Assembly (NCBI RefSeq): GCF_003390925.1
Contig: NZ_QUBS01000084.1
Span: 213,271-277,270 of the forward strand
Direction of reading: 5' to 3'
Length of the DNA: 64,000 nucleotides
Source of the DNA: Trinickia diaoshuihuensis
GTDB lineage: Bacteria; Pseudomonadota; Gammaproteobacteria; Burkholderiales; Burkholderiaceae
Made by a program: the position numbers and the translations under genes
Shown here: piece by piece, positions 50,555-60,014 of the stretch
How positions within the stretch are numbered: the first letter of the stretch is position 1
Layout: the number at the start of each line of letters is the position of its first letter
The notes under the pieces: generated by a model
The model's input: the letters and a program-made list of their open reading frames with translations, nothing else
Told to the model about the DNA's origin: nothing
The model's database searches: none

Positions 50555-51229
50555 TCACCATGCCTTCAGGTTGTTGGCAACTCCGTCTACAGCGTTGGGC
50601 AACACACCGGCAAAGCTGACCCGCCCGTTAATATCCTTCTCATACTCAGCCTTCTTTGCTGGGTCGAAGAAGGCGCCAAGATTGGGAGCTGCCTCCTTCG
50701 AAAAATTGGCACTGGCAGCGATCGTGAGCTTCGTCGGATGCGCAAACTTGTGAAAGACGCGATACGCCGCATTAAGTGTTTTCAGTGATTCAGGGTTTAC
50801 GCCAGCAGCCTTCGCATTCCTGTTCAGGTGATGTATCGAGTCGTTCGTTGAGTACTTGTCGGCCATAAAGTTGTCCAGCACGGGAAGGCCCTTGGTCGAG
50901 CAAAGAAGCGCGAGTGCTATGCCTTCCATGGCTTGCCGAAAAAGCGCTCCGCCCGCCACCGTATAACCCGATATGAACAGCTTGAACGACTGGACGTTCA
51001 GGTTGATGGTCATGAAAACAATCCCGACCACCATACCTTGGCGTTCGTCCTTTTCAGGTATCGTCTCATAAAGTTCGTGCCATCTCCATAAGGAGGTAGC
51101 CATATGTTTGGCGAAATCGTCTATTTTAGTGCTGAAATGGCTATAAAATTCAGACTTTGCACCTTCGTCCGTAGAGCGTAGCTCCAGCGAAAACATTTTT
51201 TCGAAGTTCAGAATTTCTTCTTTCTTCAT
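50555..51229 (-). CDS. Island protein of unknown function (helical, ~224 residues)
   Basis: ATG 51229 (MKKEEILNFEKMF) is preceded by GGGAGTTGAC, a good ribosome-binding site. The protein is mostly helical with a hydrophobic central segment (MVVGIVFMTINLNVQSFKLFISGYTVAGGALFRQAMEGIALALL). FRQAMEGIALALL and YRVFHKFAHPTK resemble abortive-infection-type or HEPN-like uncharacterised proteins seen in defence islands; this is a loose impression only. No catalytic motif was identified. It is grouped with two other minus-strand unknowns. Confidence 0.62.
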   Translation of the reverse strand: MKKEEILNFEKMFSLELRSTDEGAKSEFYSHFSTKIDDFAKHMATSLWRWHELYETIPEKDERQGMVVGIVFMTINLNVQSFKLFISGYTVAGGALFRQAMEGIALALLCSTKGLPVLDNFMADKYSTNDSIHHLNRNAKAAGVNPESLKTLNAAYRVFHKFAHPTKLTIAASANFSKEAAPNLGAFFDPAKKAEYEKDINGRVSFAGVLPNAVDGVANNLKAW

Positions 51230-51266
51230 CGTCAACTCCCGTGGTTACGCTTTCTATCGTATTGCC

Positions 51267-51842
51267 TTAGTGTGGGGCTAGGTGCGAACGAAAACTATCT
51301 TTGATTCGAGATTTCGCGAACTCCACCTTTTTGCCGATTTCTATTGCTGCCTCATGAGATTTTTGGAAGCAATCGTCCCGGTGATCCACCGCTTTGCCTT
51401 CCTGCGTTAAATGTAAGACTGTAGAGAAATTTCCCCAAAAAACGTTCATGTGACCGTATATCTCTTCGCAAGTGCGTGCGGCCTCGGGAGCGTAGAAATC
51501 GGCGATCATTCTCAACTCGTCTACCTTTTCGCACAGCAGCTTGTATTTTTCGTCAAATTCGGATTTAAGTATGGCGGATCTTCTCATGATAACTATTTCT
51601 GTTATGGAAAATTCGCGTCCGATATGACTGAGTAATTTGTGAGCAAAGATTAATTGAGCGGATGCGGAATCGTATAGCTTTGATGAAAAATCAATTTTTG
51701 ATTTTTCTTTTGCAAGATCGAATTGGAATAAGTTGCTTTCCCTCTGATTGCGAACTTGAGTGCGACTCGTGATGACAACTGCGAGAAGCGTGGATGCGGT
51801 TCCGATTAATGCGACAATCGTCGTCAATAAGGTTGCTTGCAT
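51267..51842 (-). CDS. Membrane-anchored protein of unknown function
   Basis: A 191-residue protein with one N-terminal membrane helix (LLTTIVALIGTASTLLAVVITS) and a long charged, probably coiled-coil, cytoplasmic part (RTQVRNQRESNLFQFDLAKEKSKIDF...). The family is not recognised. It is the first of three minus-strand island genes and lies 42 bases from a perfect 20-bp stem hairpin at 51884-51930. Its low GC content matches the island. Confidence 0.6.
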   Translation of the reverse strand: MQATLLTTIVALIGTASTLLAVVITSRTQVRNQRESNLFQFDLAKEKSKIDFSSKLYDSASAQLIFAHKLLSHIGREFSITEIVIMRRSAILKSEFDEKYKLLCEKVDELRMIADFYAPEAARTCEEIYGHMNVFWGNFSTVLHLTQEGKAVDHRDDCFQKSHEAAIEIGKKVEFAKSRIKDSFRSHLAPH

Positions 51843-51883
51843 GGGAGTGCCCGTGTGCTAGAGGCGATGGAGTCAGTTATCAG

Positions 51884-51930
51884 CCCACCTGAACAGAGTG
51901 AGTGGTGTTTACTCACTCTGTTCAGGTGGG
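51884..51930. repeat. Perfect 20-bp inverted repeat with 7-base loop
   Basis: The arm at 51884-51903 (CCCACCTGAACAGAGTGAGT) is exactly complementary to 51911-51930, with loop GGTGTTT. It lies between the integrase 3' end and the next gene. No T run follows on either strand, so it is not a standard terminator; a recombination, pairing or small RNA role is possible. Confidence 0.8.
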
Positions 51931-51963
51931 AGTGTGGTGCGTGTGTTTCTGTTTGGGCCATTC

Positions 51964-53340
51964 CTACTTCCAGATATTAAACATCGATCTGTGGTATTTG
52001 AATTGTGAAAAATCAAGAAAATCAAATTCCACAAATTCAACGACATTTTTCAGTGTCGTAAGTGATTTTTCAACTTGGTAGGTGATGAAGTGAACTGAGT
52101 TGAGCTTTACGTTAACTAAATTTTGTTCGATATGACCAACTAACGACATGAGAAGTGCCGGATTGATGTTGATGTCTGTCAGATAGTTGATGAACGTCGA
52201 GCGAAATGAGTGGAAAACCTTCTCGGGGCTGACGATATTGATTTCGCTTGTATCGAGATACTGACCGTAGCGACGGCTCAGATTTTTGCTGAATCCGTTT
52301 TTTCCTGCGGGTGGTAAGTAAAAGAAGACATGTGACTTGCCATGCTTTTTGATGTCGGAAACGTATTCGAGAAATCCCGTTTCGATAATTTTGTCGCTGA
52401 TTGGAACTTTGCGAATTGATTTCACTGTTTTTGCCACGTCGGCGGGAATGTCGAAGTAGTGAACGCTATCTTGCTCTTTGATGAGATCAACGCGCATCGC
52501 ACAGATTTCTTCGATCCTCATTCCAGTAAAGAGGGCAATCAAAGGGCCGAAGAAGTTGTCGGTTTTTCGCCGCATGAATCCGTAGTTTTTTGGCGAAAAA
52601 ATCTTTTTCAGTTCGTCATCGACGTAAGCGACCCAATGATGTCCGTTCTGTGCGAGCTTACTTCTTGCCGTAATCCTGATATTGCTGAATGGATTGGGTT
52701 GGAAATAGTGCTTGTTATTGATGGAGAACTCGAACAAGTCCTTCAGGAAGGAAATTTTAGAATTAACCTGTTTGGCCGACGTGCCACTACTCAACATTCG
52801 TTGCTTGTAGGTGATGGTGGTTTCGTCCGTTACAGCGCCAATTTTCGGCTTATCAAAAAGCTCGATGAACTCGTTGTAACAGTTCTCTTTTTCGTAGAGC
52901 GTGCTGTTTTTATTGTCGAACTTCTTCTCAAGCAGGTATTGTTTGACGACCTCGGACAGCAAGAGCGATTGAGTTTCGAGCTTGCCAGCCGCAATAGTCA
53001 CGGCTTCCTTGAACATGCCTACTTTCTCAATAGCATCCATCGCACGCGCATGATCTTCTGCATCAGACGCTTCGATGATGCCTTCCTTGAGATTGATGCG
53101 GTACTTGTCTAGGTCGCTCGGCCTGAGAACGAAATCGGTGATCTTCGGCTTGCTCATCCTGCTGGTCTCGATCTGCATGTTGAAGTGGAGCGCAAGCAAC
53201 TTTGCTTGCTGGAAATCCTTCGTGCCGAGGGACTTCCTGAACTCTACCTGTTTGAGCGCAGCTTGGAGAGATTTGGGGACGACGACTCGCAGATAGTAGG
53301 TGCCATGTCGGTCGCGTTGCAGGCGGGGAATTTTGATCAT
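51964..53340 (-). CDS. Tyrosine recombinase/integrase of the tRNA-Met island
   Basis: A 458-residue phage-type integrase from ATG 53340 (MIKIPRLQRD). The N-terminal part has the YYLRVVVPKSL segment typical of DUF6538-type integrases. The catalytic core shows the first Arg in ALFTGMRIEEICAMR, HxxR in VFHSFRSTFINYL, the second His in LVGHIEQN, and a candidate nucleophile Tyr in FITYQVEKSL. It starts about 75 bases from the intact tRNA-Met and is transcribed away from it. The gene is strongly AT-rich relative to the host, marking acquisition. It should catalyse excision and insertion at the tRNA repeats. Confidence 0.9.
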   Translation of the reverse strand: MIKIPRLQRDRHGTYYLRVVVPKSLQAALKQVEFRKSLGTKDFQQAKLLALHFNMQIETSRMSKPKITDFVLRPSDLDKYRINLKEGIIEASDAEDHARAMDAIEKVGMFKEAVTIAAGKLETQSLLLSEVVKQYLLEKKFDNKNSTLYEKENCYNEFIELFDKPKIGAVTDETTITYKQRMLSSGTSAKQVNSKISFLKDLFEFSINNKHYFQPNPFSNIRITARSKLAQNGHHWVAYVDDELKKIFSPKNYGFMRRKTDNFFGPLIALFTGMRIEEICAMRVDLIKEQDSVHYFDIPADVAKTVKSIRKVPISDKIIETGFLEYVSDIKKHGKSHVFFYLPPAGKNGFSKNLSRRYGQYLDTSEINIVSPEKVFHSFRSTFINYLTDININPALLMSLVGHIEQNLVNVKLNSVHFITYQVEKSLTTLKNVVEFVEFDFLDFSQFKYHRSMFNIWK

Positions 53341-53371
53341 CTGTGCCACTCGCTGTGACAACAGACAAAAG

Positions 53372-53408
53372 AAAAAGCCTTGTAGACCATTGATCTACAA
53401 GGCTTTTT
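53372..53408. terminator. Rho-independent terminator behind tRNA-Met
   Basis: AAAAAGCCTTGTAGA (53372-53386), loop CCATTGA, TCTACAAGGCTTTTT (53394-53408): a 15-bp perfect stem with T runs in both directions. It lies just past the tRNA 3' end, on the island side, so the island supplies its own tRNA terminator while the ancestral one stays at 47172-47196. Confidence 0.88.
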
Positions 53409-53414
53409 ACAATT

Positions 53415-53491
<77 letters not shown>

Positions 53492-53592
53492 GAAGAAAAC
53501 GGATTATGGTCAAGGCGGGCGGAGCTGTCAAGCCCTTTCTGCGGCGACCTACGAAAAACGCCGTGCCGCAGAACCCGCCGCCGCCCACTGCC

Positions 53593-55251
53593 TCAATCCT
53601 GAGCGTAGATATTGGAGTCCTTGGTCTCCTTGACGAACAGCATCCCGATCACGAACGTACCAAGCGCGATCACCACCGGATACCACAGCCCGGAGTAGAT
53701 ATTGCCCTGCGCCGCGACGATCGCGAACGCCGTCGCCGGCAGGAACCCGCCGAACCAGCCGTTGCCGATGTGGTACGGCAGCGACATCGACGTATAGCGG
53801 ATCCGTGTCGGGAACATCTCCACGAGCATCGCCGCGATCGGCCCGTACACCATCGTCACGTAGATCACGAGCACCGCCAAGATCGCCACCGTCATCGGCC
53901 AATTCAACTGCGACGGATCGGCCTTGGCCGGATAGCCGGCACCCTTGAGCGCGCCTGCGAGCGTCTTGTCGAATGCCTTGCCCTTGTCCTTTGCGTCGGC
54001 GGCCTTACCGTCGTAGGTGTCGATGACCTTGTCGCCGACCTTGATCTGAGCCAGCGTCCCCGCGGGCGCCGCGACGTTCGAGTAGTTCAGGCCCGATTTC
54101 GCCAGCGCGCTTTTCGCAATGTCACAAGAACTCGTGAACTTCGAGGTGCCGACCGGGTTGAACTGGAACGAGCATTCATCCGGATTGGCCACCACGACGA
54201 TCGGGGCTTTTTGCTCAGCGGCTTCGAGCATCGGGTTCGCGTAATGCGTCAGCGCCTTGAACAGCGGGAAGTACGTCACGGCGGCAATCAGGCAGCCCAC
54301 CATGATCACCGGTTTGCGGCCGATCCGGTCCGACAGCGAGCCGAAGAACACGAAAAACGGCGTGCCGATCAGCAGAGCCAGCGCGATCAGGATGTTCGCG
54401 CTCGCGCCATCCACCTTCAGCGTTTGCGTGAGGAAGAACAGCGCGTAGAACTGGCCCGTGTACCACACCACGGCTTGGCCGGCCGTGAGGCCGATGAGCG
54501 CGAGAATCACGACCTTGAGGTTCTTCCACTGGCCGAACGCTTCGGTCAGCGGCGCCTTCGACGTCTTGCCCTCGGCCTTGATCCGCTCGAACGCCGGCGA
54601 TTCGCTCAGTTGCAGACGAATCCAGACCGAAACAGCCAGCAAGATCAGCGAAGCGACGAACGGAATGCGCCAGCCCCAAGCGCCGAACGATTCCTCGCCC
54701 ATTGCCGTACGCACCCCGAGAATCACGAGCAGCGAGAGGAATAAACCGAGGGTGGCCGTCGTTTGAATCCAGGACGTGTAATAGCCGCGGCGGTTGGCCG
54801 GCGCATGCTCGGCGACGTAAGTCGCCGCGCCGCCGTACTCGCCGCCGAGCGCCAGGCCCTGCAACAACCGCATCGCAATGAAAATCACCGGCGATGCGAA
54901 GCCGATCGAGGCATAGCCCGGCAGGAAGCCGACGACGAACGTGGACAGACCCATGATCATGATGGTGATCAGGAACGTGTACTTGCGGCCGACCATATCG
55001 CCGAGCCGTCCGAACACGAGCGCCCCGAACGGGCGCACCGCGAAGCCCGCGGCAAACCCCAGCAACGTGAAGATGAAGGCAGCGGTCGGGTTGATGCCCG
55101 AAAAAAAGCTCTTGCTGATATAGGCCGCAAGCGAGCCCGCTAGATAAAAGTCGTACCACTCGAACACGGTGCCGAGCGACGACGCGAAGATCACGCGCTT
55201 TTCGTCGCTGGTCATCGGCGCGTGCGAAATTTGCCCGCCAAGGGTTGCCAT
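53593..55251 (-). CDS. MHS-family major facilitator transporter with a large periplasmic insertion
   Basis: A 552-residue member of the metabolite:H+ symporter family (YhjE/ProP/ShiA-like), with 12 membrane helices, the cytoplasmic-loop motif GRLGDMVGRK and GSLSDRIGRKPVIMVG. A hydrophilic insertion of about 110 residues (340-450), including two Cys, lies between late helices. Start ATG 55251 (MATLGGQISH) is chosen as the N-terminus of the family. Substrate is a small organic ion (for example dicarboxylate or osmolyte) and cannot be assigned. The 243-base gap upstream is AT-rich and likely holds its promoter. Confidence 0.87.
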   Translation of the reverse strand: MATLGGQISHAPMTSDEKRVIFASSLGTVFEWYDFYLAGSLAAYISKSFFSGINPTAAFIFTLLGFAAGFAVRPFGALVFGRLGDMVGRKYTFLITIMIMGLSTFVVGFLPGYASIGFASPVIFIAMRLLQGLALGGEYGGAATYVAEHAPANRRGYYTSWIQTTATLGLFLSLLVILGVRTAMGEESFGAWGWRIPFVASLILLAVSVWIRLQLSESPAFERIKAEGKTSKAPLTEAFGQWKNLKVVILALIGLTAGQAVVWYTGQFYALFFLTQTLKVDGASANILIALALLIGTPFFVFFGSLSDRIGRKPVIMVGCLIAAVTYFPLFKALTHYANPMLEAAEQKAPIVVVANPDECSFQFNPVGTSKFTSSCDIAKSALAKSGLNYSNVAAPAGTLAQIKVGDKVIDTYDGKAADAKDKGKAFDKTLAGALKGAGYPAKADPSQLNWPMTVAILAVLVIYVTMVYGPIAAMLVEMFPTRIRYTSMSLPYHIGNGWFGGFLPATAFAIVAAQGNIYSGLWYPVVIALGTFVIGMLFVKETKDSNIYAQD

Positions 55252-55494
55252 CGTTCGTCTCCAATAGTTTTGATCATGCGTTCGTAGGCGGCGGCACTCC
55301 TTGCCCACCCGTCGTCGATTATTGGAACGAAAACTTACGGCCTACTGACGCGGACAGCATTTCCATTCGGCCATCCGGCGAACTTCGTTGAGCGGCTTTT
55401 TCGCGGAATATGCTACCAAAATTCGTTAAAATAAGCGAAAACACGCCTTTTCACCAAATAGGTGCCGGATGATCGGCGGCACGGAACGCCCCTC

Positions 55495-57090
55495 TCAGGG
55501 TAAGCTCGGGGTGTCGCTCGATATCGGCAAGCTGATGCGGATGAGGGTGCCCGCGAGGCGCGGCGACGCCTGGTAGACATGATCGTCGATCGTGAGCGTC
55601 CCGCCGTGCATGACGGCGATCTCGCGGACGATCGCCAGGCCCAGCCCGCTACCGTCGCCTTCCCGCCCGAGGATTCGATAAAACCGCTCGACCACTTTCG
55701 GCCGTTCGGCTGGAGCGATGCCGGGGCCGGTGTCCTCCACTTCGATGAGCACGTGGCCGGCTTCTCGCCGTGGCCGCACGCGCACGGTAATCCGGCCGCC
55801 GGCCGGCGTGTAGCGGATCGCGTTATCGATGACGTTCGAGAGCATTTCGCGCAGCATGACGGGATTGCCGTCGACGAAAACCGGTTCCTCGGGGCCTTCA
55901 TAGCCGAGGTCCATCTGCTTGGCGAGCGCCGCTCGCACCCAGTCGCGCACGGCCAGCCGCGCGAGATGAGTCATCTCCACGTGCGTGAATACCTGGCCGG
56001 AGCTGCGATTCTCGGCGCGCGCGAGCGCGAGCAATTGCGTCACGAGCCGAGCGGCCTGATCGGCGCCCGTCGCAATTTGTTCGAGCGAGCGGCGCACCTC
56101 GGGCGAGACGTCGTCGCGCAGCGCGAGTTCGGCCTGCATGTGCAGTCCGGCGAGCGGGGTCTTCATCTGGTGCGCGGCGTCGGCGATGAAGCGTTTTTGC
56201 AGATCGACGTTTTGTGCGAGACGCGTCAGCAGATCGTTGAACGAAGTGACGAGCGGTTCGATCTCGGGTGGGGCGCTCGAAGCTTCGAGCGGCGAAAGGT
56301 CGTCGGGCCGACGGCCCCGTAAGTTGGCTTGCAGCGACGTCAGCGGCGCAAGCCCGCGCGACAGTCCGAACCACACGAGCACGATCGCGAGCGGCAGAAT
56401 CACGAATTGCGGCAGGATCACGCCTTTGATGATCTCGTTGGCAAGCGCGCTGCGCTTGTCGAAGGTCTCCGCCACCTGAACGAGCGCCGTCTGCTCGTTG
56501 CCGTTCGCCGAGGGGAGCGCCACCGTCGTATAAGCGATGCGGATGTCGTTGCCCGCGAGCGTCGCGTCGCGAAATTCGACGAGGCCCGGCTGCGGGCGAT
56601 CGTCTTCGTCCGGCAGGGGCATGTCGGGCACGCCCGCCACGAGTTCGCCGTGCGTGCCGATGACCTGATAGAAGACCTTATCGACGTTGTCGCCGGTCAG
56701 GAAATCGCGGGCGGCCTCGGGCAGCGTCAACGTGGCCACGCCGTTGACCGGGTGGATCTGCCGCGCCAGCACGTACGCGTCCGTTTCGAGGCCGCGGTCG
56801 AACGGGCCGTTCGCGATCGTTTTGGCGACGAGGTACGTGACCGCGATGCTCATCGGCCAGAGCAGCAGCAACGGCGCGAGCATCCAGTCGAGTATTTCCC
56901 CGAACAGCGAACGCGGCCGGTTCGGCGTAACACTCTCGGTTTCGTCGGGCGGCGCGAACGGATTGCGCGCGCCGGCGGCAAGGGGCGGCTTGACGGTATC
57001 GGCGTCCGGCCCTGGCTCGCCGGGCCGAATGGGGTGGGGCGGGCCGGACGAGCCGGGCGCGCCTTCGTTCGCGGAAGCGGGTGTGGCCAC
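55495..57090 (-). CDS. Sensor histidine kinase (TctE-like)
   Basis: A 531-residue kinase from GTG 57090 (VATPASANEG), which lies just after the response regulator stop. After a Pro/Gly-rich N-terminal extension of about 60 residues there are two membrane helices (MLAPLLLLWPMSIAVTYLVA and VILPQFVILPLAIVLVWFGL) flanking a periplasmic domain of the TctE type, then HAMP, the phospho-His in FIADAAHQMKTPLAGLH and ATPase boxes (MLSNVIDNAIRYTP; VEDTGPGIAP; DGSGLGLAIVREI). It partners the upstream regulator. TctE-type kinases often respond to tricarboxylates, but this is only a family hint. Confidence 0.88.
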   Translation of the reverse strand: MATPASANEGAPGSSGPPHPIRPGEPGPDADTVKPPLAAGARNPFAPPDETESVTPNRPRSLFGEILDWMLAPLLLLWPMSIAVTYLVAKTIANGPFDRGLETDAYVLARQIHPVNGVATLTLPEAARDFLTGDNVDKVFYQVIGTHGELVAGVPDMPLPDEDDRPQPGLVEFRDATLAGNDIRIAYTTVALPSANGNEQTALVQVAETFDKRSALANEIIKGVILPQFVILPLAIVLVWFGLSRGLAPLTSLQANLRGRRPDDLSPLEASSAPPEIEPLVTSFNDLLTRLAQNVDLQKRFIADAAHQMKTPLAGLHMQAELALRDDVSPEVRRSLEQIATGADQAARLVTQLLALARAENRSSGQVFTHVEMTHLARLAVRDWVRAALAKQMDLGYEGPEEPVFVDGNPVMLREMLSNVIDNAIRYTPAGGRITVRVRPRREAGHVLIEVEDTGPGIAPAERPKVVERFYRILGREGDGSGLGLAIVREIAVMHGGTLTIDDHVYQASPRLAGTLIRISLPISSDTPSLP

Positions 57091-57097
57091 AGCGGGC

Positions 57098-57877
57098 CTA
57101 CTTCGGCCGGGCGTTCGCGGCAACGTCGGCGGGCGGCGGTGGGACGGGCACGTTCGCCACGGGCTCCGCCGGTGCCGGCGCGGCCGCGGGAGCCGCTCCC
57201 GCGCCGGCCGTGGCCGGCTTTTCCAGGCAGTAGCCTAGACCGCGTACCGTAATAATGCGCACGCCGCTCGGCTCGATCTTCTTGCGCAGTCGATGAACAT
57301 AGACCTCGATCGCGTTGTTGCTGACCTCTTCGCCCCACTCGCACAGGTGATCGACGAGCTGTTCCTTCGAAACGAGCCGCCCGATCCGTTGCAACAGGAC
57401 TTCGAGCACGCCTAGCTCGCGGGCCGACAATTCGAGCACTTGCTCGTTGACCGACGCTACGCGCCCCACTTGGTCGTAGGCGAGCGAGCCGTGCCGCACG
57501 AGCGCGGGTCCGCCGCCGCTGCCGCGCCGCGTCAGCGCGCGCACGCGCGCCTCGAGCTCGTTCAGGTGAAACGGCTTGCTCATGTAATCGTCAGCGCCTA
57601 AATCGAGCGCTTTCACGCGCTCGTCCACGCTATCGACAGCCGTTAGGATCAGCACCGGCAAAGCAGAATTGCGCGCGCGCAGGCGGCGCAGCACTTCGAG
57701 TCCGGACAAGCGCGGCAGGCCGAGATCGAGAATTAGGAGGTCGAACGTCTGCATGGAGAGCGCGGCGTCGGCCTCGTTCCCGCTTTTGACGTGATCGACG
57801 GCATAGCCCGATCGGCGGAGTGATCGGACGAGGCCGTCCGCGAGTATGCTGTCGTCTTCGGCAATGAGTATTCGCAT
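57098..57877 (-). CDS. OmpR-family response regulator (TctD-like) with Ala/Pro-rich tail
   Basis: A 259-residue regulator from ATG 57877 (MRILIAEDDSILADG) with a receiver (phosphoacceptor Asp in LLILDLGLPRLSG, Lys in YMSKPFHLNELEARVRAL) and winged helix (LSARELGVLEVLLQRIGRLVSKEQLVDHLCEW ... VHRLRKKIEPSGVRIITVRGLGYCL). The last about 35 residues form an Ala/Pro-rich tail absent in typical family members. It lies directly upstream of its kinase gene and divergent from recA, whose SOS box is in the shared 305-base region. Confidence 0.9.
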   Translation of the reverse strand: MRILIAEDDSILADGLVRSLRRSGYAVDHVKSGNEADAALSMQTFDLLILDLGLPRLSGLEVLRRLRARNSALPVLILTAVDSVDERVKALDLGADDYMSKPFHLNELEARVRALTRRGSGGGPALVRHGSLAYDQVGRVASVNEQVLELSARELGVLEVLLQRIGRLVSKEQLVDHLCEWGEEVSNNAIEVYVHRLRKKIEPSGVRIITVRGLGYCLEKPATAGAGAAPAAAPAPAEPVANVPVPPPPADVAANARPK

Positions 57878-58032
57878 GATGCGCCGCGCGGCCCGCCAGC
57901 GCTTTCGTACTGGTGCGGCGCGGGTGTCTCCGGTGGTCTTGTGGATCCGACGGCAGCAGCGGTTTGCGAGGCGCCGCTCCGATACTCCGTTGCCGCAACG
58001 CAAATCCGTCAGCGCCGGGCTTGCAAAGAACC

Positions 58033-58048
58033 CTGTTTTTTTATACAG
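58033..58048. promoter_or_regulatory. LexA/SOS box of recA
   Basis: CTGTTTTTTTATACAG has CTGT and ACAG separated by eight bases, the LexA operator pattern, about 135 bases upstream of the recA start. It supplies an internal reference for the host LexA motif. The rest of the 305-base gap (57878-58182) shows no other feature apart from the GAAAGAAC-rich promoter zone. Confidence 0.85.
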
Positions 58049-58182
58049 TATCTGCGTTTCGAGCGCCAGCCGGCGTATGGCATGAAGCGGCCCCGGTCGT
58101 GACCGAGGTTGCGCAGTCATCGGCGCCTCATCGCCCGGCCCGCCCGCCGCAGATGCCCGCTCATCATAGCAAAGGACGATTC

Positions 58183-59256
58183 ATGGAAGAAAGCAAGAAA
58201 GGCTCGGCTGGACTGACGGCTGAAAAGAGCAAGGCGCTGGCTGCCGCGCTCGCGCAGATCGAGAAGCAGTTCGGCAAAGGGTCGGTCATGCGGCTCGGCG
58301 ACGGCGAGGTGGCCGAGGACATCCAAGTGGTATCCACGGGCTCGCTCGGCCTGGACATCGCCCTTGGGGTCGGCGGCTTGCCGCGCGGGCGCGTGGTCGA
58401 AATCTACGGGCCGGAATCGTCGGGTAAAACCACGCTGACGCTGCAAGTCATCGCCGAAATGCAAAAGATCGGCGGTACGGCGGCGTTTATCGACGCGGAA
58501 CACGCGCTCGACATTCAATACGCGCAAAAGCTCGGCGTGAACGTCGGCGATCTGCTCGTTTCGCAGCCCGATACGGGCGAGCAAGCACTCGAAATCGCCG
58601 ATGCGCTCGTGCGCTCGGGCTCGATCGACATGATCGTCATCGACTCGGTGGCGGCGCTCGTGCCGAAGGCGGAAATCGAGGGCGAAATGGGCGACTCGCT
58701 GCCGGGCTTGCAGGCGCGGCTGATGTCGCAGGCACTGCGTAAGCTCACCGGCACGATCAAGCGGACGAACTGCCTCGTCATCTTCATCAACCAGATTCGG
58801 ATGAAGATTGGCGTGATGTTCGGCAACCCCGAAACGACGACGGGCGGTAACGCGCTGAAGTTCTACGCTTCGGTGCGGCTCGATATCCGCCGCATCGGCT
58901 CGATCAAGAAGAACGACGAAGTCATCGGCAACGAAACGCGGGTGAAGGTCGTCAAGAACAAGGTGTCGCCGCCGTTCCGCGAAGCGATCTTCGACATCCT
59001 CTACGGTGAGGGTATCTCGCGTCAGGGCGAAATCATCGATCTGGGCGTGCAAGCGAAGATCGTCGACAAGGCCGGCGCCTGGTACAGCTACAACGGCGAA
59101 CGGATCGGCCAAGGTAAGGACAACGCGCGCGAGTTCCTGCGCGAGAATCCCGACATGGCGCGCGAGATCGAGAACCGCATCCGCGAGTCGCTTGGCGTCA
59201 ATGCCATGCCGGTCGGTACCGGCGGCGACGTCGAAGTGGCGGACGAAGAAGAGTAA
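58183..59256 (+). CDS. recA: Recombinase A
   Basis: A 357-residue RecA with Walker [10 protein letters not shown], Walker B-type segment [10 protein letters not shown], loop L1 around [23 protein letters not shown], loop L2 around [20 protein letters not shown], and an acidic C-terminal tail. It binds single-stranded DNA, drives homologous recombination and triggers LexA self-cleavage in the SOS response. A start at MEESKKG is normal for the genus group. It is followed by recX ten bases later. Its regulation by LexA is supported by the upstream box. Confidence 0.98.
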   Translation: MEESKKGSAGLTAEKSKALAAALAQIEKQFGKGSVMRLGDGEVAEDIQVVSTGSLGLDIALGVGGLPRGRVVEIYGPESSGKTTLTLQVIAEMQKIGGTAAFIDAEHALDIQYAQKLGVNVGDLLVSQPDTGEQALEIADALVRSGSIDMIVIDSVAALVPKAEIEGEMGDSLPGLQARLMSQALRKLTGTIKRTNCLVIFINQIRMKIGVMFGNPETTTGGNALKFYASVRLDIRRIGSIKKNDEVIGNETRVKVVKNKVSPPFREAIFDILYGEGISRQGEIIDLGVQAKIVDKAGAWYSYNGERIGQGKDNAREFLRENPDMAREIENRIRESLGVNAMPVGTGGDVEVADEEE

Positions 59257-59266
59257 GCCGCTCGTG

Positions 59267-59827
59267 ATGCGGAAAAGGCGGGCAGCGCAAGAAGGCGACC
59301 CGCTGTCCGATGACGAGGCGTTCGACTCGTCGTCGGACGCCTCCGAGCATGCGCAAGAGAGCGACCGCTCGCGCCGGCCTACTCGTTCGCTGAAAATGCG
59401 TGCGATCGATTATCTCTCTCGGCGCGAGTACAGCCGCGTCGAACTCACCCGCAAGCTGGCTCCGTTCATTGAACCCGGCGACGATCTCGACCCGCTGCTC
59501 GACGCCCTGGAGCGCGAGGGCTGGTTATCCGATGCGCGTTTCGCTGAAAGCGTGATGAATCGGCGCTCGTCGCGCATGGGGACGAGCCGCATTGTCAGCG
59601 AGTTGCGCCAGCATGGGCTAGGCGATGAACTCGTGCAATCGGTCGGCGCCCGGCTCCGTGAAACGGAGCGCGCTCGTGCCCAAGCAGTGTGGCGCAAGAA
59701 ATTCGGCGAGTTGCCCCAATCGCCCGCCGAACGAATGAAGCAAACGCGCTTTCTCGCGATGCGCGGGTTCTCCCACGCCACGATCTCCCAGATTCTCAAA
59801 GGCGGGGACGACTGGAGCGACGAATAA
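59267..59827 (+). CDS. recX: RecA regulatory protein RecX
   Basis: The 186-residue protein starts at ATG 59267 (MRKRRAAQEG) and has three-helix RecX repeats: LKMRAIDYLSRREYSRVELTRKL, LDPLLDALEREGWLSDARFAESVMNRRSSRMGTSRIVSELRQHGLG, and KQTRFLAMRGFSHATISQIL. It modulates RecA filaments. The N-terminal 45 residues are an acidic, disordered extension. It is cotranscribed with recA. A small hairpin (59827-59845, AAGCTTGC/GCAAGCTT) overlaps its stop. Confidence 0.92.
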   Translation: MRKRRAAQEGDPLSDDEAFDSSSDASEHAQESDRSRRPTRSLKMRAIDYLSRREYSRVELTRKLAPFIEPGDDLDPLLDALEREGWLSDARFAESVMNRRSSRMGTSRIVSELRQHGLGDELVQSVGARLRETERARAQAVWRKKFGELPQSPAERMKQTRFLAMRGFSHATISQILKGGDDWSDE

Positions 59828-60014
59828 AGCTTGCGTTGCAAGCTTGTCGCATCCGTTTCGCGTCCTTGCCGCGTTCGTCTCGCCCGGCCTAGCCGGCGCG
59901 CGATGAGTTGCGCCATGCGAGCGGCCGGTGCAACCGCATCCGTCGGCTGCGGGCGCCTGTGATAACTCAGTATGGTAAAATCCAGCGGTTTTCCTCTCCA
60001 GCCGTTCCCCTCGC

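Noticed and set aside
54738..54765. GGAATAAA-N12-GTCGTTTG inside the MHS transporter gene, similar to the ECF promoters at 17.4 kb
   Set aside because: It is antisense within a coding sequence, has an extra base in the -10 element, and no gene start follows, so it is probably chance.
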